From positions 609,779 through 673,778 of the forward strand of contig DFLU01000010.1 in assembly GCA_002375495.1 (NCBI GenBank): DNA of 64,000 nucleotides, given 5' to 3'. The stretch comes from Flavobacteriaceae bacterium UBA3611. GTDB lineage: Bacteria; Bacteroidota; Bacteroidia; Flavobacteriales; Flavobacteriaceae. Under the pieces are notes generated by a model that saw only the letters and a list, made by a program, of their open reading frames with translations, made no database searches and was not told the origin of the DNA. Below are positions 44,131-53,883 of the stretch, piece by piece. Every line of letters starts with the position of its first letter. The first letter of the stretch is position 1. The position numbers and the translations under genes were made by a program.

Positions 44131-44502
44131 ATGAAATTAGTACAACGTGTTGCGTATTATGGTGCCGGATTTGTAGTTGGCCTCATTATCTTGTTCTTTT
44201 TCCTCGGCGGAAAAAAAGCAAGCTGCGATTATGGCTTCGATTCGCGTACGCTTAAAAATATCCGTTCAAAAAAAATTGAGTATACCGCTGCGGCTGAAGA
44301 GTTCATGCAACGCGCACAAATTGACACGGTTTCTGTACATGAAATATTAAAAAACGGTGATGTAGATTTCTCTGAGACCGATCGAAGTTTAGATTCGTGT
44401 AAGATTTATCTTGTCGATGGTGTTGCAAAAACCAAAGAAGTGCGTCTGCGGATCCAAAATTGTGAGAAAGTTGCAACTATACTAGAGGTTGCTGAAAACT
44501 AA
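44131..44502 (+). CDS. DUF4258-like membrane-anchored protein
   Basis: A 123-residue protein with one N-terminal TM helix (VAYYGAGFVVGLIILFFFLG) and an exposed domain of about 90 residues (SCDYGFDSRTLKNIRSKKIE, then VSVHEILKNGDVDFSETDRS). The pattern resembles DUF4258, a small RelE-like fold of unknown role. It lies 15 bases after ald and is probably co-transcribed. This is a conserved neighbour of ald in flavobacteria, which suggests a linked but unknown function. Confidence 0.75.
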   Translation: MKLVQRVAYYGAGFVVGLIILFFFLGGKKASCDYGFDSRTLKNIRSKKIEYTAAAEEFMQRAQIDTVSVHEILKNGDVDFSETDRSLDSCKIYLVDGVAKTKEVRLRIQNCEKVATILEVAEN

Positions 44503-44528
44503 AAAAACTACGCATCACAGCGATTCAA

Positions 44529-45701
44529 TCATATTTTTCTGCGCTCTCGCTCTCGTTTCAGCAAGGTAAGTTCACGGCTTGTTTGCCCCGCTACCGAAGT
44601 ATTCTCTTCTGCTCGTCTAATTAGATATGGCATCACATCTTTTACCGGTCCGAAGGGTATGTACTTTGCCACATTAAAACCTTCATCTGCTAAATTAAAA
44701 CTGATGTGGTCGCTCATACCGTACAGTTGGCCAAACCAAATTCGGTTGTCATTCTTTAAAAGTCCTTTTGCTGCAATAATTTCGATTGCCAAGTAACTAC
44801 TCGCTTCGTTATGGGTTCCCAGAAATAGCGAAATATCTTCCAAATTGTCTAAGATGTATTGCATCACCTCATTAAAATTATCGTCTGTAGCTTGTTTGCT
44901 CTCACAAATGGGCGACTTATAGCCTTTTTCTTCAGCACGATCGTTTTCCTTTTCCATGTAAGCACCACGCACCACTTTAAATCCGAGTTTATAGCCCTTC
45001 AATTTTGCCCTTTTATGTGCTTCTTTCAGATACGCTATTCGGTCCCAACGGTAGCATTGTAACGTATTGTAAACAATGGGGGTTTCCTTGTTGTATTTCT
45101 CCATCATCTCCTCACACAACGCATCTGCAGCAGCTTGCATCCAGGATTCTTCACCGTCTATGAGCAACGAAATGGAGCAATCATGAGCCACCTTGCACAC
45201 CTCGTCGTATCTTTTTCGGATTCGTTGCCACTCTCCCTTTTCTGTTTCAGTAAGAGCCATATTGGCAGATACCTTTTCCCAAATCTTGAAACGACCCAAT
45301 CCTGTTGGTTTAAACACAGAAAAAGGCATTGCTTCTTTATTTTCAGCAAACTTGGTAAGTTCAATAATCTTAGCCAAGGTGGCATCAAATTGATTCTCTT
45401 CTGCTTTCCCTTCAACCGAATAATCAAGCACTGAATAAACGCCTGCCTCGTACAAATTATCTACTGTTGGCAAGCAGTCTTCTTCATTCACGCCAGCACA
45501 GAAATGATCGAATACAGTAGATCGTATCAATCCTTCCACCGGTAGGTGCAAATTCAGAGCAAAACGAGTTGCAGCGGTTCCAATTTTAACCAAAGGTTCG
45601 TTTGCTATCATTTTGAACAAAAAATAGGCGCGTTCAAGTTCAGAATCACTTTTTAACTTAAAAGCTGTTTCTGTATTATTGAAAAGTGTATTTGTCACCA
45701 T
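44529..45701 (-). CDS. proline dehydrogenase (monofunctional)
   Basis: A 390-residue FAD enzyme that oxidises proline to pyrroline-5-carboxylate with electrons passing to quinone. The TIM-barrel motifs are visible: SLLIDGEESWMQ, YNTLQCYRWDRIAYLKEAHK, LGFKVVRGAYMEKENDRAEE, FGQLYGMSDHISFN and the C-terminal YLIRRAEENTS, whose Arg residues bind the proline carboxylate. It lacks the P5C dehydrogenase domain of PutA, as is usual in Bacteroidota. A perfect -7 box lies 20 bases upstream. It is convergent with the DUF4258 gene. Confidence 0.95.
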   Translation of the reverse strand: MVTNTLFNNTETAFKLKSDSELERAYFLFKMIANEPLVKIGTAATRFALNLHLPVEGLIRSTVFDHFCAGVNEEDCLPTVDNLYEAGVYSVLDYSVEGKAEENQFDATLAKIIELTKFAENKEAMPFSVFKPTGLGRFKIWEKVSANMALTETEKGEWQRIRKRYDEVCKVAHDCSISLLIDGEESWMQAAADALCEEMMEKYNKETPIVYNTLQCYRWDRIAYLKEAHKRAKLKGYKLGFKVVRGAYMEKENDRAEEKGYKSPICESKQATDDNFNEVMQYILDNLEDISLFLGTHNEASSYLAIEIIAAKGLLKNDNRIWFGQLYGMSDHISFNLADEGFNVAKYIPFGPVKDVMPYLIRRAEENTSVAGQTSRELTLLKRERERRKI

Positions 45702-45720
45702 ATAGAAGAATAAATCTGCG

Positions 45721-45728
45721 CAAATATA
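45721..45728 (-). promoter_or_regulatory. candidate -7 box for proline dehydrogenase (TATATTTG)
   Basis: A perfect TAnnTTTG match on the minus strand, 20 bases before the start codon. A weak TTC sits where the -33 TTG would be expected. Confidence 0.45.
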
Positions 45729-45796
45729 ATTAGATTTACCATCCGAAATTTGCTTCTATTAAAATTTGATGGAGGGCAGATGCTACCTAACAAGAT

Positions 45797-46879
45797 ATGA
45801 AAGTAATTAAAAAGAAAAGAGGCACTATTTATTTTGGAGATGGCTGTTGGGATGCCTTAAACAATACTATTAGTATTCTAAAACCGTCTAGAATCTTTAT
45901 ACTGGCAGATACCAATACTACATTGCATTGTGTACCGGTACTTTTAAAATTAGTAAGCACTTCCATTTCCATACAGCATATCAACCTTCCTGCTGGCGAA
46001 CAATTTAAAACGATAGACACCTGCCAAAAAGTTTGGAAACAACTCAGTGAACAAGGCGCAGATCGAAATAGCCTGCTTATAAATATTGGTGGCGGGGTAG
46101 TGACCGATTTGGGCGGATTTGTAGCGTGTACTTTTAAAAGAGGCATTGAGTTTATAAACATCCCCACTTCCCTCCTAGCCATGGTAGATGCTGCTGTGGG
46201 TGGCAAAAACGGCGTAGATTTAGGACATCTAAAAAATCAGATAGGTTTTATTAAAGATCCGTTGGCAGTATTTGTGGATAGTTCATTTTTAGAAACGTTG
46301 CCAACTAACCAAATGACTTCTGGTTATGCGGAAATGCTAAAACACGGACTTATTGCTTCGGAAGTGTACTGGGAAACTTTAAAACCGTTCAAGCCAGATC
46401 GTCCGGAACTTATCGAAGATGCAATTTGGGAATCGATTGAAATAAAAAATGATGTGGTGGTCGCCGACCCTACAGAAAAAGGACTTCGAAAAACGTTAAA
46501 CTACGGACATACCCTGGGGCACGCTATCGAATCGTATTGTTTAGAATCTAATGATATAAAAACACTCCTACATGGAGAGGCTATCGCAATAGGTTTAATT
46601 TTAGCTAATTATATTTCTAGCGAATTAACCGGATTTCCGAAAACAAAACTTTCAGAAACTACCGCCCATATATTGCGCCATTTTCCGAAGGAAAAATTCA
46701 GCAAAGCTGATATAGAACAAACCTTAGAATTATTAAAGTTCGATAAGAAAAATGTGGATGGCGTCGTAAATTTTGTGCTCTTGAAAAATTTTGGATCCCA
46801 CGAGATCGACAAACAAGTGCCCAACTCACTAATTTATAAGGCATTTGAATATTATAAAAATTTTAAAAAAATAATTTAG
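45797..46879 (+). CDS. aroB: 3-dehydroquinate synthase
   Basis: A 360-residue NAD- and metal-dependent enzyme converting DAHP to 3-dehydroquinate, the second shikimate step. Diagnostic motifs are present: NIGGGVVTDLGGFVACTFKR, NIPTSLLAMVDAAVGGKNGV, SGYAEMLKHGLI, LRKTLNYGHTLGHAIES (zinc His) and LLHGEAIAIGL (zinc His). It is divergent from the proline dehydrogenase gene with 95 bases between starts. Confidence 0.97.
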   Translation: MKVIKKKRGTIYFGDGCWDALNNTISILKPSRIFILADTNTTLHCVPVLLKLVSTSISIQHINLPAGEQFKTIDTCQKVWKQLSEQGADRNSLLINIGGGVVTDLGGFVACTFKRGIEFINIPTSLLAMVDAAVGGKNGVDLGHLKNQIGFIKDPLAVFVDSSFLETLPTNQMTSGYAEMLKHGLIASEVYWETLKPFKPDRPELIEDAIWESIEIKNDVVVADPTEKGLRKTLNYGHTLGHAIESYCLESNDIKTLLHGEAIAIGLILANYISSELTGFPKTKLSETTAHILRHFPKEKFSKADIEQTLELLKFDKKNVDGVVNFVLLKNFGSHEIDKQVPNSLIYKAFEYYKNFKKII

Positions 46880-46967
46880 ATTTCATCGGAAACGTTTTAC
46901 TTTTACCTTGCAAGAATTCGAGAAACGCATACAATTAGTTTGAACAAACCATCAACCCAAATCCACA

Positions 46968-47261
46968 ATGAGACGTGTTATAGTAGATTTTAGAAAACTT
47001 ACGCCAGAGATTCTTTCAATGCTGGTAGAAAAATATCCTGACGGTTACGACGACGACCATATTATCACTTTTAAAAATGCTCAAAATGAAACAGTTGAAG
47101 CCGTTGAAGTACGTACCGAAGATACCGTTTACCTAGTGAAGGTGAGCAGTAAGCTGGTTACAAGTATGGCAAATTTTGAAGAAGATGATTATGATGATGG
47201 AGACTACCAAGAGCCTATTCAGGATCTGGACGCAAAGCGTCAGCTTGATGAAGAAGAATAA
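46968..47261 (+). CDS. conserved small acidic protein (Bacteroidota)
   Basis: A 97-residue soluble protein, acidic at the C-terminus (FEEDDYDDGDYQEPIQDLDA). The N-terminal 65 residues start MRRVIVDFRKLTPEILSMLV and form a short alpha/beta domain. Proteins of this kind are widespread in flavobacteria without a known role. It ends 26 bases before a bidirectional terminator. The very acidic tail suggests a binding function to a basic partner, but this is only inference. Confidence 0.78.
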   Translation: MRRVIVDFRKLTPEILSMLVEKYPDGYDDDHIITFKNAQNETVEAVEVRTEDTVYLVKVSSKLVTSMANFEEDDYDDGDYQEPIQDLDAKRQLDEEE

Positions 47262-47282
47262 CTTATTTTGAATATAAATTAT

Positions 47283-47311
47283 AAAAAAAGAGGCCAATAG
47301 GCCTCTTTTTC
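47283..47311. terminator. bidirectional intrinsic terminator
   Basis: A 9-bp stem (AAAGAGGCC/GGCCTCTTT) with an AATA loop has runs of A on one side and T on the other. It serves the convergent 46968 gene and the PfpI-family gene. Confidence 0.9.
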
Positions 47312-47330
47312 TTTCCACACATTTTATAAA

Positions 47331-47879
47331 TTATGCGTGTTGTTCTTCGTGCTTTCCTTCTTTAATTTCTTCAATTAACTTTGAATTGAAAGCGGGTAAG
47401 TCGTCTGGATTTCTACTGGTTACAAATCCGGAGTCTACAACTACTTCTTCATCTACCCAGTTGGCACCGGCGTTAATCAAATCATCTTTGATAGAATGGA
47501 AAGAAGTCATTTTTCGTCCTTTCACTACATCTGCCGAAATAAGCGTCCATGGTGCATGGCAGATTGCTGCCACTGGTTTCTCTTGTTTAAAAAAGTCGCG
47601 CACAAATAATAGTGCATCTTCATTTCTTCTCAACTTATCTGGATTAATAACACCACCTGGTAAAACCAGTGCATTATAATCTTTTGCTGAAGCGTTGCCT
47701 ATTGTTTTGTCAACCTGATAATTGTTAGACCAATTTCCATCGCTCCATGCTTTAATCGATCCTAAATTTTCACTTACGATATCAACTGTAAAACCTTCTT
47801 TCTCCATCGCTTCTTTAGGAGACTTCAATTCACTTTCTTCAAATCCGTCTGTTGCTAATATTGCTATCCTCTTATCCAT
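47331..47879 (-). CDS. DJ-1/PfpI family glutamine amidotransferase-like protein
   Basis: A 182-residue PfpI/YhbO-type protein, a stress-linked deglycase, hydrolase or chaperone group. The conserved Glu is in LATDGFEESEL and the nucleophilic Cys in VAAICHAPWTLI, with His beside it. VVDSGFVTSRNPDDLPAFNS is typical of the YfkM/YraA branch. The gene stands alone with a terminator behind it and 168 bases of upstream sequence without a clear promoter. Activity (glyoxalase, deglycase or protease) cannot be chosen from sequence. Confidence 0.92.
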   Translation of the reverse strand: MDKRIAILATDGFEESELKSPKEAMEKEGFTVDIVSENLGSIKAWSDGNWSNNYQVDKTIGNASAKDYNALVLPGGVINPDKLRRNEDALLFVRDFFKQEKPVAAICHAPWTLISADVVKGRKMTSFHSIKDDLINAGANWVDEEVVVDSGFVTSRNPDDLPAFNSKLIEEIKEGKHEEQHA

Positions 47880-48047
47880 AATCTTTCTTTCTTTTTTAAT
47901 TAATAATTTAACTAGTACTAATATACGTGTCTAAAGGCCCAACCCAAAGAAAATGGTACTAAGCTTATACTAAAGTTTGTTAAGGGATTATCAATACCTA
48001 TAGCTATATATAAGTATTTATAGTAGTAGAAAAACCTTCATTTAAAG

Positions 48048-48557
48048 CTAACGCTCATTAATAACAGCGATATGATGTTTTTCATGACCACAGATAATAT
48101 ATCCGGCCGCACGGACAGAAAGCGGAGAATTGCTGGCAATACCCATGCGTTGCATGGTTTCTTCAGTAAAAGATGTAAACAATACAATGTTTGCGGTGCG
48201 TACGGCAATGTATTCATCGAGCAATTCTTCCATCGTTCTCAAATTGGCATTGCTATTGGCAGCAAATTCATCTTGATCGAAGCCCCTAATCTCTACATTT
48301 TCAGCTCTAGCAAACTGTAAGGCACGGTAGGCAAACACACGTTCCGTATCGATTAGATGCAGTAGAATTTCTTTGGGAGTCCATTTACCTTCTGCATAGC
48401 GAAATTCATGTTTATCCCTAGGCAAACCTTCAAAAAAACTATGGGTTTCAAGCATTCCATCTGCCAGACCTTGTAGCAGTGGCAAATGAATAGCCAAATC
48501 TATATATTGCTTGTAATATTCGTTAAACTCTGTATTAGCTAGTTGTATCGTTCCCAT
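48048..48557 (-). CDS. DinB-family protein
   Basis: A 169-residue four-helix bundle protein of the DinB/YfiT group. The metal-site histidines appear as WTPKEILLHLIDTERVFAYR and GHEKHHIAVINER, the first and third ligands; the second is not clear. RALQFARAENVEIRGFDQDE lies between them. Many such proteins are thiol S-transferases using bacillithiol or mycothiol, which fits the bshA gene at 10.7 kb, but a direct link is only inferred. Confidence 0.85.
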   Translation of the reverse strand: MGTIQLANTEFNEYYKQYIDLAIHLPLLQGLADGMLETHSFFEGLPRDKHEFRYAEGKWTPKEILLHLIDTERVFAYRALQFARAENVEIRGFDQDEFAANSNANLRTMEELLDEYIAVRTANIVLFTSFTEETMQRMGIASNSPLSVRAAGYIICGHEKHHIAVINER

Positions 48558-48619
48558 TGTGCCGAATTTTAAGTGTTCCGAAGGTATTAAATTTCAGCAG
48601 AGAAAAAAAGTGAAAAAAG

Positions 48620-49768
48620 TTATCCGTTAATGAACGTTTTTAACACCTCGATTACATAGTCAACCTCTTCTTTTGTATTGAAACTTGAAAAGGAAAAGCG
48701 AATAGAAGGTTTACTTAAATCTTCTTCGGCTAAAATTTCGGTTAGTACGTGAGAACCTTTTGTGCTTCCACTTTGGCAGGCGCTTCCTTTAGAACATGCT
48801 ATACCATTTAAATCGAGTTGAAACAAAAGCATCATCGATTTTTCAGGAGGTATGGGCAAACAGACATTTAGCAAGGTATAAGTGCTACGCTCATTATCAT
48901 CGCAAGATCCATTAAATTTTACACCTTTTATATGTGTAACCAACTGGTCTTTAAAGTAATCTTTAAGTTCGGTTATATAAGCGCGTTCTTTCGTTAAATT
49001 TTGATAGGAAATTTTTAGTGCTTCTGCCATACCCGCAATCGCGTAAACTGCTTCGGTTCCCGCTCGCAATCCGCGCTCCTGCGCTCCACCCACTATAAGA
49101 GGCTGCAATCCGGTGTTTTTTCGAATAAATGCAAATCCAGCTCCTTTCGGTCCGTGGAACTTATGGGCCGCCACAGCTGCAAAATGAATAGGGGTTTCAC
49201 TAAAATCAACTTCATAATGTCCTACAGATTGTACGGTATCACTATGAAATAAAGCATCGTTTTGTAGGCATAATTTAGCAACCTTATCTATTTCTAGCAC
49301 ATTCCCCACTTCATTGTTCACGTGCATTAGACTTACCAGTGTTTTTTTATCAGACGATTTCAATAATTCTTCAAGATGGTCATAATCTATATGGCCACAC
49401 TCGTCTAATTTCACATAGTCTACAGAAACATCGTATTTTTCTTGAAGCATTTTGATTGCATATAATACGGCATGGTGCTCTATTTTACTAGAAATAATTC
49501 TAGTGACACCTAGATCCCTTACGCAACTGTTGAGTATTAGGTTATCGGCTTCAGTTCCGCCAGAAGTAAAAATAATCTCTGATGCAGATACATTAAGATG
49601 TTTGGCGATTTCTTTGCGCGCATTTTCAAGGAGCGATTTGGAAGATCTCCCGTAAGCGTGCGTAGAAGATGGGTTGCCATATTCTGTTTTTAAAACTTCT
49701 GAGATACATCGTATCACTTCGCTTCGCAACTGCGTAGTAGCAGCACTATCAAAATACACTTTCTTCAT
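48620..49768 (-). CDS. cysteine desulfurase (NifS/IscS family)
   Basis: A 382-residue PLP enzyme that takes sulfur from cysteine for Fe-S clusters or thio-modified tRNA. The PLP Lys is in VAAHKFHGPKGAGFAF and the persulfide Cys in IACSKGSACQSGSTKGSHVL, with the long mobile loop of group I enzymes. LVSLMHVNNEVGNVLEIDKV and HSDTVQSVGHYEVDF contain PLP-ring contacts. No IscU or other scaffold gene is adjacent, so it may serve tRNA thiolation or supply sulfur generally. Confidence 0.95.
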   Translation of the reverse strand: MKKVYFDSAATTQLRSEVIRCISEVLKTEYGNPSSTHAYGRSSKSLLENARKEIAKHLNVSASEIIFTSGGTEADNLILNSCVRDLGVTRIISSKIEHHAVLYAIKMLQEKYDVSVDYVKLDECGHIDYDHLEELLKSSDKKTLVSLMHVNNEVGNVLEIDKVAKLCLQNDALFHSDTVQSVGHYEVDFSETPIHFAAVAAHKFHGPKGAGFAFIRKNTGLQPLIVGGAQERGLRAGTEAVYAIAGMAEALKISYQNLTKERAYITELKDYFKDQLVTHIKGVKFNGSCDDNERSTYTLLNVCLPIPPEKSMMLLFQLDLNGIACSKGSACQSGSTKGSHVLTEILAEEDLSKPSIRFSFSSFNTKEEVDYVIEVLKTFING

Positions 49769-49849
49769 AGTGGCAAAAATACATTTTTATATAAAATTAA
49801 GTAGTGCTAAATTGCAAAGAAATATGTTCCTTTACCCTACCAAACAACT

Positions 49850-50719
49850 ATGTTTATGAGAAAAATACTTTCAATATTATTACTTCTTTTGGTCCTAATG
49901 GCTTGTGATGATGGCGACGTTATAGTCACTAGCTTCGATTTTGATGATGCTTCGCTGCAGAATTGCGGTGGTCCAGGAAGTTATGTGTTTTTCAAAATCA
50001 ACAGTGAAAGTAATGAGAGCATTTCGTTAAAACTTAGCACGCAAGATTCTATATTCAATGTAGGAGATACGTTAAATTTTCAACTTAATGGTTCTGAAAA
50101 CGCATTGAACTACAGAACGTTTGACGTTGCTCCTACCGCAGCGTATTTTTGTAATAGCATTCCGCCAACCTCCCCAACTGTATTGCAAGATTTTATTGGA
50201 GACGATGGCACGGCAACCTTGTTCGTAGTTGCTTTGCGTGACGACGGAGATGGTATAGACGAAGACACTGAAAGCCAATTAGACACAGATTTAGACGGAT
50301 TGTTAGACTTTTTCGATTTTGACGATGACGGTGACAATGTTCCTACTGCCTTTGAAATTGGCGATGATCCTGAAAATCCGATGGATTCTGATGGAGATAT
50401 GATTCCAGATTATCTCGATCCTGACGATGATAATGATGGTGTTTTAACGAGAGAGGAAGATACAAACATGGATTTAGACCCCCGGAATGACATCACCGAT
50501 GAGAATGTTGGGGCTGACTACTTAAACCCTGATGTGAGCGTCCAGACCGTCATTGAGACCTACATTGAACATTCCTATAGTACATCTAGCGATATCGATT
50601 TATTTGTAAACAATGTCGTGCTTACCAATGGTGAAGAACAGATTACACAAGAAAGTATTCCATTTGGTAGTATCGGTGCTATTTTTTCTGGTACTGTAAC
50701 GATTACGCCAGAATTCTAG
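49850..50719 (+). CDS. lipoprotein with thrombospondin type 3-like calcium repeats
   Basis: A 289-residue lipoprotein (MFMRKILSILLLLLVLMAC, lipobox Cys at 19; the ATG at 49856 is an equally good start). The N-terminal domain (residues 30-130) is strand-rich. Residues about 140-215 carry DxDxDG-type calcium-binding repeats: DTDLDGLLDFFDFDDDGD, DSDGDMIPDYLDPDDDNDG. A short C-terminal domain follows. The acidic repeats rigidify on calcium binding and often act as spacers in surface proteins. It is unusually acidic. Function unknown. Confidence 0.8.
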   Translation: MFMRKILSILLLLLVLMACDDGDVIVTSFDFDDASLQNCGGPGSYVFFKINSESNESISLKLSTQDSIFNVGDTLNFQLNGSENALNYRTFDVAPTAAYFCNSIPPTSPTVLQDFIGDDGTATLFVVALRDDGDGIDEDTESQLDTDLDGLLDFFDFDDDGDNVPTAFEIGDDPENPMDSDGDMIPDYLDPDDDNDGVLTREEDTNMDLDPRNDITDENVGADYLNPDVSVQTVIETYIEHSYSTSSDIDLFVNNVVLTNGEEQITQESIPFGSIGAIFSGTVTITPEF

Positions 50720-50729
50720 TAATTTTAAA

Positions 50730-51272
50730 TTAGTCTTTTACATTTTGTAGAATATACACATGGGTCGCGCCAGCACCATATTTTCGGTAATCGGCATTAT
50801 AAAAAGTTACCTGATCGTATTTTTTAAATAAATATTCCAGTTCTGTTTTTAGAACCCCTGCTCCTACACCGTGAATAAATACTACGTTTTGTATGCGTTT
50901 GGCGATGGCAAATTCTAATTGTCGTTTGGCGGTATCTAATTGAATGGTTAACATATCGTAATTAGATAAATGGGTGGCACCCGTTAACTGATGGATGTGA
51001 AGATCTACTTCCATAGGGGGAATCGTTCTCCCTTTCGTTTTCTTTCGTTCGGGCTTTGGCCTTTTTTTCTCTTGTTTTTCTGAAATGTTTGCTGAAATAT
51101 CCTGATGGCGTACCATTCTTTTAAGTGAAGTTCCTTCAACCACTAATTCACTACGTTGAAATTCCATTTCAAAGCCATCAGATGTTTCAACAACAACAGA
51201 TTTACCATCTAGGGCCTTTATAGTGCCAGAAATTGCATCATCTATGGCCGAAACCGTATCTCCTATATTCAT
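50730..51272 (-). CDS. Smr-domain protein (DUF2027 type)
   Basis: A 180-residue protein from the ATG at 51272 (MNIGDTVSAIDDAISGTIKA). The N-terminal 60 residues are a small beta-barrel like those in MutS2-type and DUF2027 proteins; a basic linker (KRPKPERKKTKGR) follows. The C-terminal Smr domain has EVDLHIHQLTG and VFIHGVGAGVLKTELE, which correspond to the DLHG and HGxGxG motifs of Smr endonucleases, with His for Gly in the first. It may nick branched DNA or bind RNA. It is convergent with the calcium-repeat lipoprotein gene, 10 bases apart. Confidence 0.88.
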   Translation of the reverse strand: MNIGDTVSAIDDAISGTIKALDGKSVVVETSDGFEMEFQRSELVVEGTSLKRMVRHQDISANISEKQEKKRPKPERKKTKGRTIPPMEVDLHIHQLTGATHLSNYDMLTIQLDTAKRQLEFAIAKRIQNVVFIHGVGAGVLKTELEYLFKKYDQVTFYNADYRKYGAGATHVYILQNVKD

Positions 51273-51443
51273 AGTGAACAAAATTAAACCTTATTTTTTA
51301 AAACATAAATGACAAAACATAATGTGCTAACACTTAATTTTTTACGATTATTGCAGGAATCTTATGGTAATTTGAAAATTATTTTTATTTTTATCGCGGA
51401 ATAGTGTGTAATGTCCCCTCATTCACACTGAAAAAACCAAATT

Positions 51444-53513
51444 ATGAAACACCTACTACTATTACCAGCTATGCTGTTAGTTTCGGCTATGTCTATAGCC
51501 CAACTGTATGTTGCCCCCAATGATAATGGTACCCCCGGAACCGGAGACGACTCAGATTCTTTTATTTATGTGAATGATCAGTACATTTTCGTCGAAGATG
51601 ATGTAAATCTTTCAGAAAACACTGTAGGCGCAGATAAAAGAGCGAGTATTTACCTTAGAAACAATGCGCAATTAATCCAAGGCGGTTCCAATGGCCTAAA
51701 TTCAGGATCTGGATATCTCTCAATATATCGTGAAAATCCAGATAGTGATCGTTGGGATACTGGGTTTTTTGCTTCACCGGTTGGGGATGTTATTTCACCT
51801 TCATCAACTCCGGGTGCTGGAAATACCAATTTTGGTATTTTATCATTACATACTCCTATTTATAATCCACTAGCATCAGATTATTCTGCGCCATTGAGCG
51901 TAACTGATGCCGATCAGACATTAACTACCACAAACAGAGAAGGCGGAACTTTCGACCCTGCTACCAATGAGCTAGAAATTTCAACGCGATGGGTGCATAC
52001 CAGAGGTGTAGGCTCTACAGCTCCATGGATTCGCTTTAGAGAAGCAACCGCGGTTCCTGCCGGACAAGGATTTATCATGAAAGGTGTAAGCCGTATTGGG
52101 ACACCCGGTAATCATGATTTCGTGTACGATTTTAGAGGAAGACCTAACAATGGTACCATTTCATTCACCACCATTCCTGTAACTGGTAGTGATATGGAAC
52201 AAGTCTTGACAGGAAATCCATATCCTTCAGCATTAGATCTCAACAGATTATTTTATGACACTCAAGAAGGTGATGCACCTGGAACGGATAATTTAGAAAA
52301 TAGTGAAATCGATGCCTTTCTGTTTTGGGAGGAAGATCGAACTATTGATTCACATTTTTATATCGACAACAAAGGCGGATTTGCAACATACATCCCTGGA
52401 CCGAGTGATCCAGACGGAACTAGCCCAGGAAGTACTGTACAAGCTACTTTTTTAAATTATGACAGCGCAGGAAATCCAACTACTACTTATGGTGGTAGTA
52501 CTGGAGCTGCCTACGTACGACGATTTGCACCTGTTGGGCAAGGCTTCTATTTTCAAACGGTAAACCCGGTTGGTGGAGATTTAAGTCCAGATGAAGTTTT
52601 TATAAAAAATCAATATAGAAGATTTATAAGAGAAGCACCTGGCACCTCTGTATTTAGAACTCCAGGAAATGGAGGAACAGCTTGGACAGACCCAGGAACA
52701 GATCCAGACCCTACAACAACGACCGCCGGCTTATCTTCATTGAGAATCTATACGTATTTTGTGGGTTCTCACTTTAGAGATTTATTATTGAATTTTCATG
52801 CAACGAGTACCGATTATTACGATCGTGGTATGGACGCCCGTCACCCGATGGACGCCGTATTTGCTGACGCTTACTTCCCTGTTGAAGTGGCTCCGAATGA
52901 AGACCCAAATGAACAAGGTACTATCGACCAATTCGTAATACAAACAGTTCCTTTTGCAATTGAAAAAATGGTGCCATATGCCATTACACTAGACAGACAA
53001 ACGTCTATTGTGGTAGAAGTGGTACAAGAAGATAATTTTACAGCTGAGGCATTCTTGTTTGATACTGAAAACAATAGTTATCAGCAAATCACAGGTGGCT
53101 ACACGGCTTCCCTATTGTTGAACGCTGGAGAATACGAAGATCGTTTCTACATCGTATTTAAGGGAGGTCCTTATGTTGTAGACCCACCATTAGATGATGA
53201 GTACAGAATGACAGATGGTCGTTCTGCACAATCTCAAGCTGATATTCTTGCTGAAGTAAAGCAGAATGTGAAGTTTTTCCAAAATAATACATTAGGGCAA
53301 TTAGAAGTTTCAAATCCAGAAACATATAATATTAAATATGCCCACATGTTTGACATGACAGGAAAGTTAGTTCAGACACAAACAAACATTGGAAAGACAC
53401 CTAGTTTTACAATGAATACCGCTACCCTAGCAGATGGTGTTTATCTGATAAAATTAGCTACTGATGAAAATGTATCTGTAGACTATAAAGCTTTAGTTCA
53501 TAATAAAAGATAA
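51444..53513 (+). CDS. T9SS type A sorting domain-containing secreted protein
   Basis: A 689-residue exported protein: signal peptide HLLLLPAMLLVSAMSIAQ, a large beta-rich body, and a C-terminal type A sorting domain (about 75 residues: KYAHMFDMTGKLVQTQT, TLADGVYLIKLATDENVS, ending KALVHNKR), which directs passage through the type IX system and removal or attachment at the surface. The body has repeated Gly/Asn/Thr-rich loops such as IKNQYRRFIREAPGT. I see no known enzyme motif. It is followed within 8 bases by the DUF2752 gene. Confidence 0.9.
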   Translation: MKHLLLLPAMLLVSAMSIAQLYVAPNDNGTPGTGDDSDSFIYVNDQYIFVEDDVNLSENTVGADKRASIYLRNNAQLIQGGSNGLNSGSGYLSIYRENPDSDRWDTGFFASPVGDVISPSSTPGAGNTNFGILSLHTPIYNPLASDYSAPLSVTDADQTLTTTNREGGTFDPATNELEISTRWVHTRGVGSTAPWIRFREATAVPAGQGFIMKGVSRIGTPGNHDFVYDFRGRPNNGTISFTTIPVTGSDMEQVLTGNPYPSALDLNRLFYDTQEGDAPGTDNLENSEIDAFLFWEEDRTIDSHFYIDNKGGFATYIPGPSDPDGTSPGSTVQATFLNYDSAGNPTTTYGGSTGAAYVRRFAPVGQGFYFQTVNPVGGDLSPDEVFIKNQYRRFIREAPGTSVFRTPGNGGTAWTDPGTDPDPTTTTAGLSSLRIYTYFVGSHFRDLLLNFHATSTDYYDRGMDARHPMDAVFADAYFPVEVAPNEDPNEQGTIDQFVIQTVPFAIEKMVPYAITLDRQTSIVVEVVQEDNFTAEAFLFDTENNSYQQITGGYTASLLLNAGEYEDRFYIVFKGGPYVVDPPLDDEYRMTDGRSAQSQADILAEVKQNVKFFQNNTLGQLEVSNPETYNIKYAHMFDMTGKLVQTQTNIGKTPSFTMNTATLADGVYLIKLATDENVSVDYKALVHNKR

Positions 53514-53521
53514 TTTCTCTT

Positions 53522-53818
53522 ATGTTTAATAAGGGCCTGGAGGATTTTATGTTGCCTTGTTTAAATAAGCAACTCTTCGGGATAGACTGTTTAGGCTGTG
53601 GCATTCAACGTGCCACAGCTTTATTATTTAAAGGCGAATTTATAGCGGCATTTAAAATATACCCAGCTATTTATTCGCTTCTTCTTTTAGCTGGCTTCTT
53701 ATTGCTAAATCTATTTGTAAAATTCCGGTTGGCAAATAGAATAAAAATTTTCCTCATTGCTTTGAACATACTAATCATTGTTATCAGTTATGCTCTTAAA
53801 ATGAATAAATACTTGTAA
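53522..53818 (+). CDS. DUF2752 membrane protein
   Basis: A 98-residue small membrane protein. The signature IDCLGCGIQRATALLFKGEF and the proline-containing FKIYPAIYSLLLLAGFLLLN belong to DUF2752, a short two- to three-helix family widespread in Bacteroidota. The second start, at 53549 (MLPCLNKQ), is possible. Its closeness to the T9SS gene and the CCC-motif gene suggests a small membrane module, but its role is unknown. The Cys-Gly-Cys motif lies near the first helix. Confidence 0.85.
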   Translation: MFNKGLEDFMLPCLNKQLFGIDCLGCGIQRATALLFKGEFIAAFKIYPAIYSLLLLAGFLLLNLFVKFRLANRIKIFLIALNILIIVISYALKMNKYL

Positions 53819-53883
53819 GCTCGCTTAGTTTTTTAGTATATTTAATGCTTCTCAATTAATAAATTAACCAACAATCTCTAATT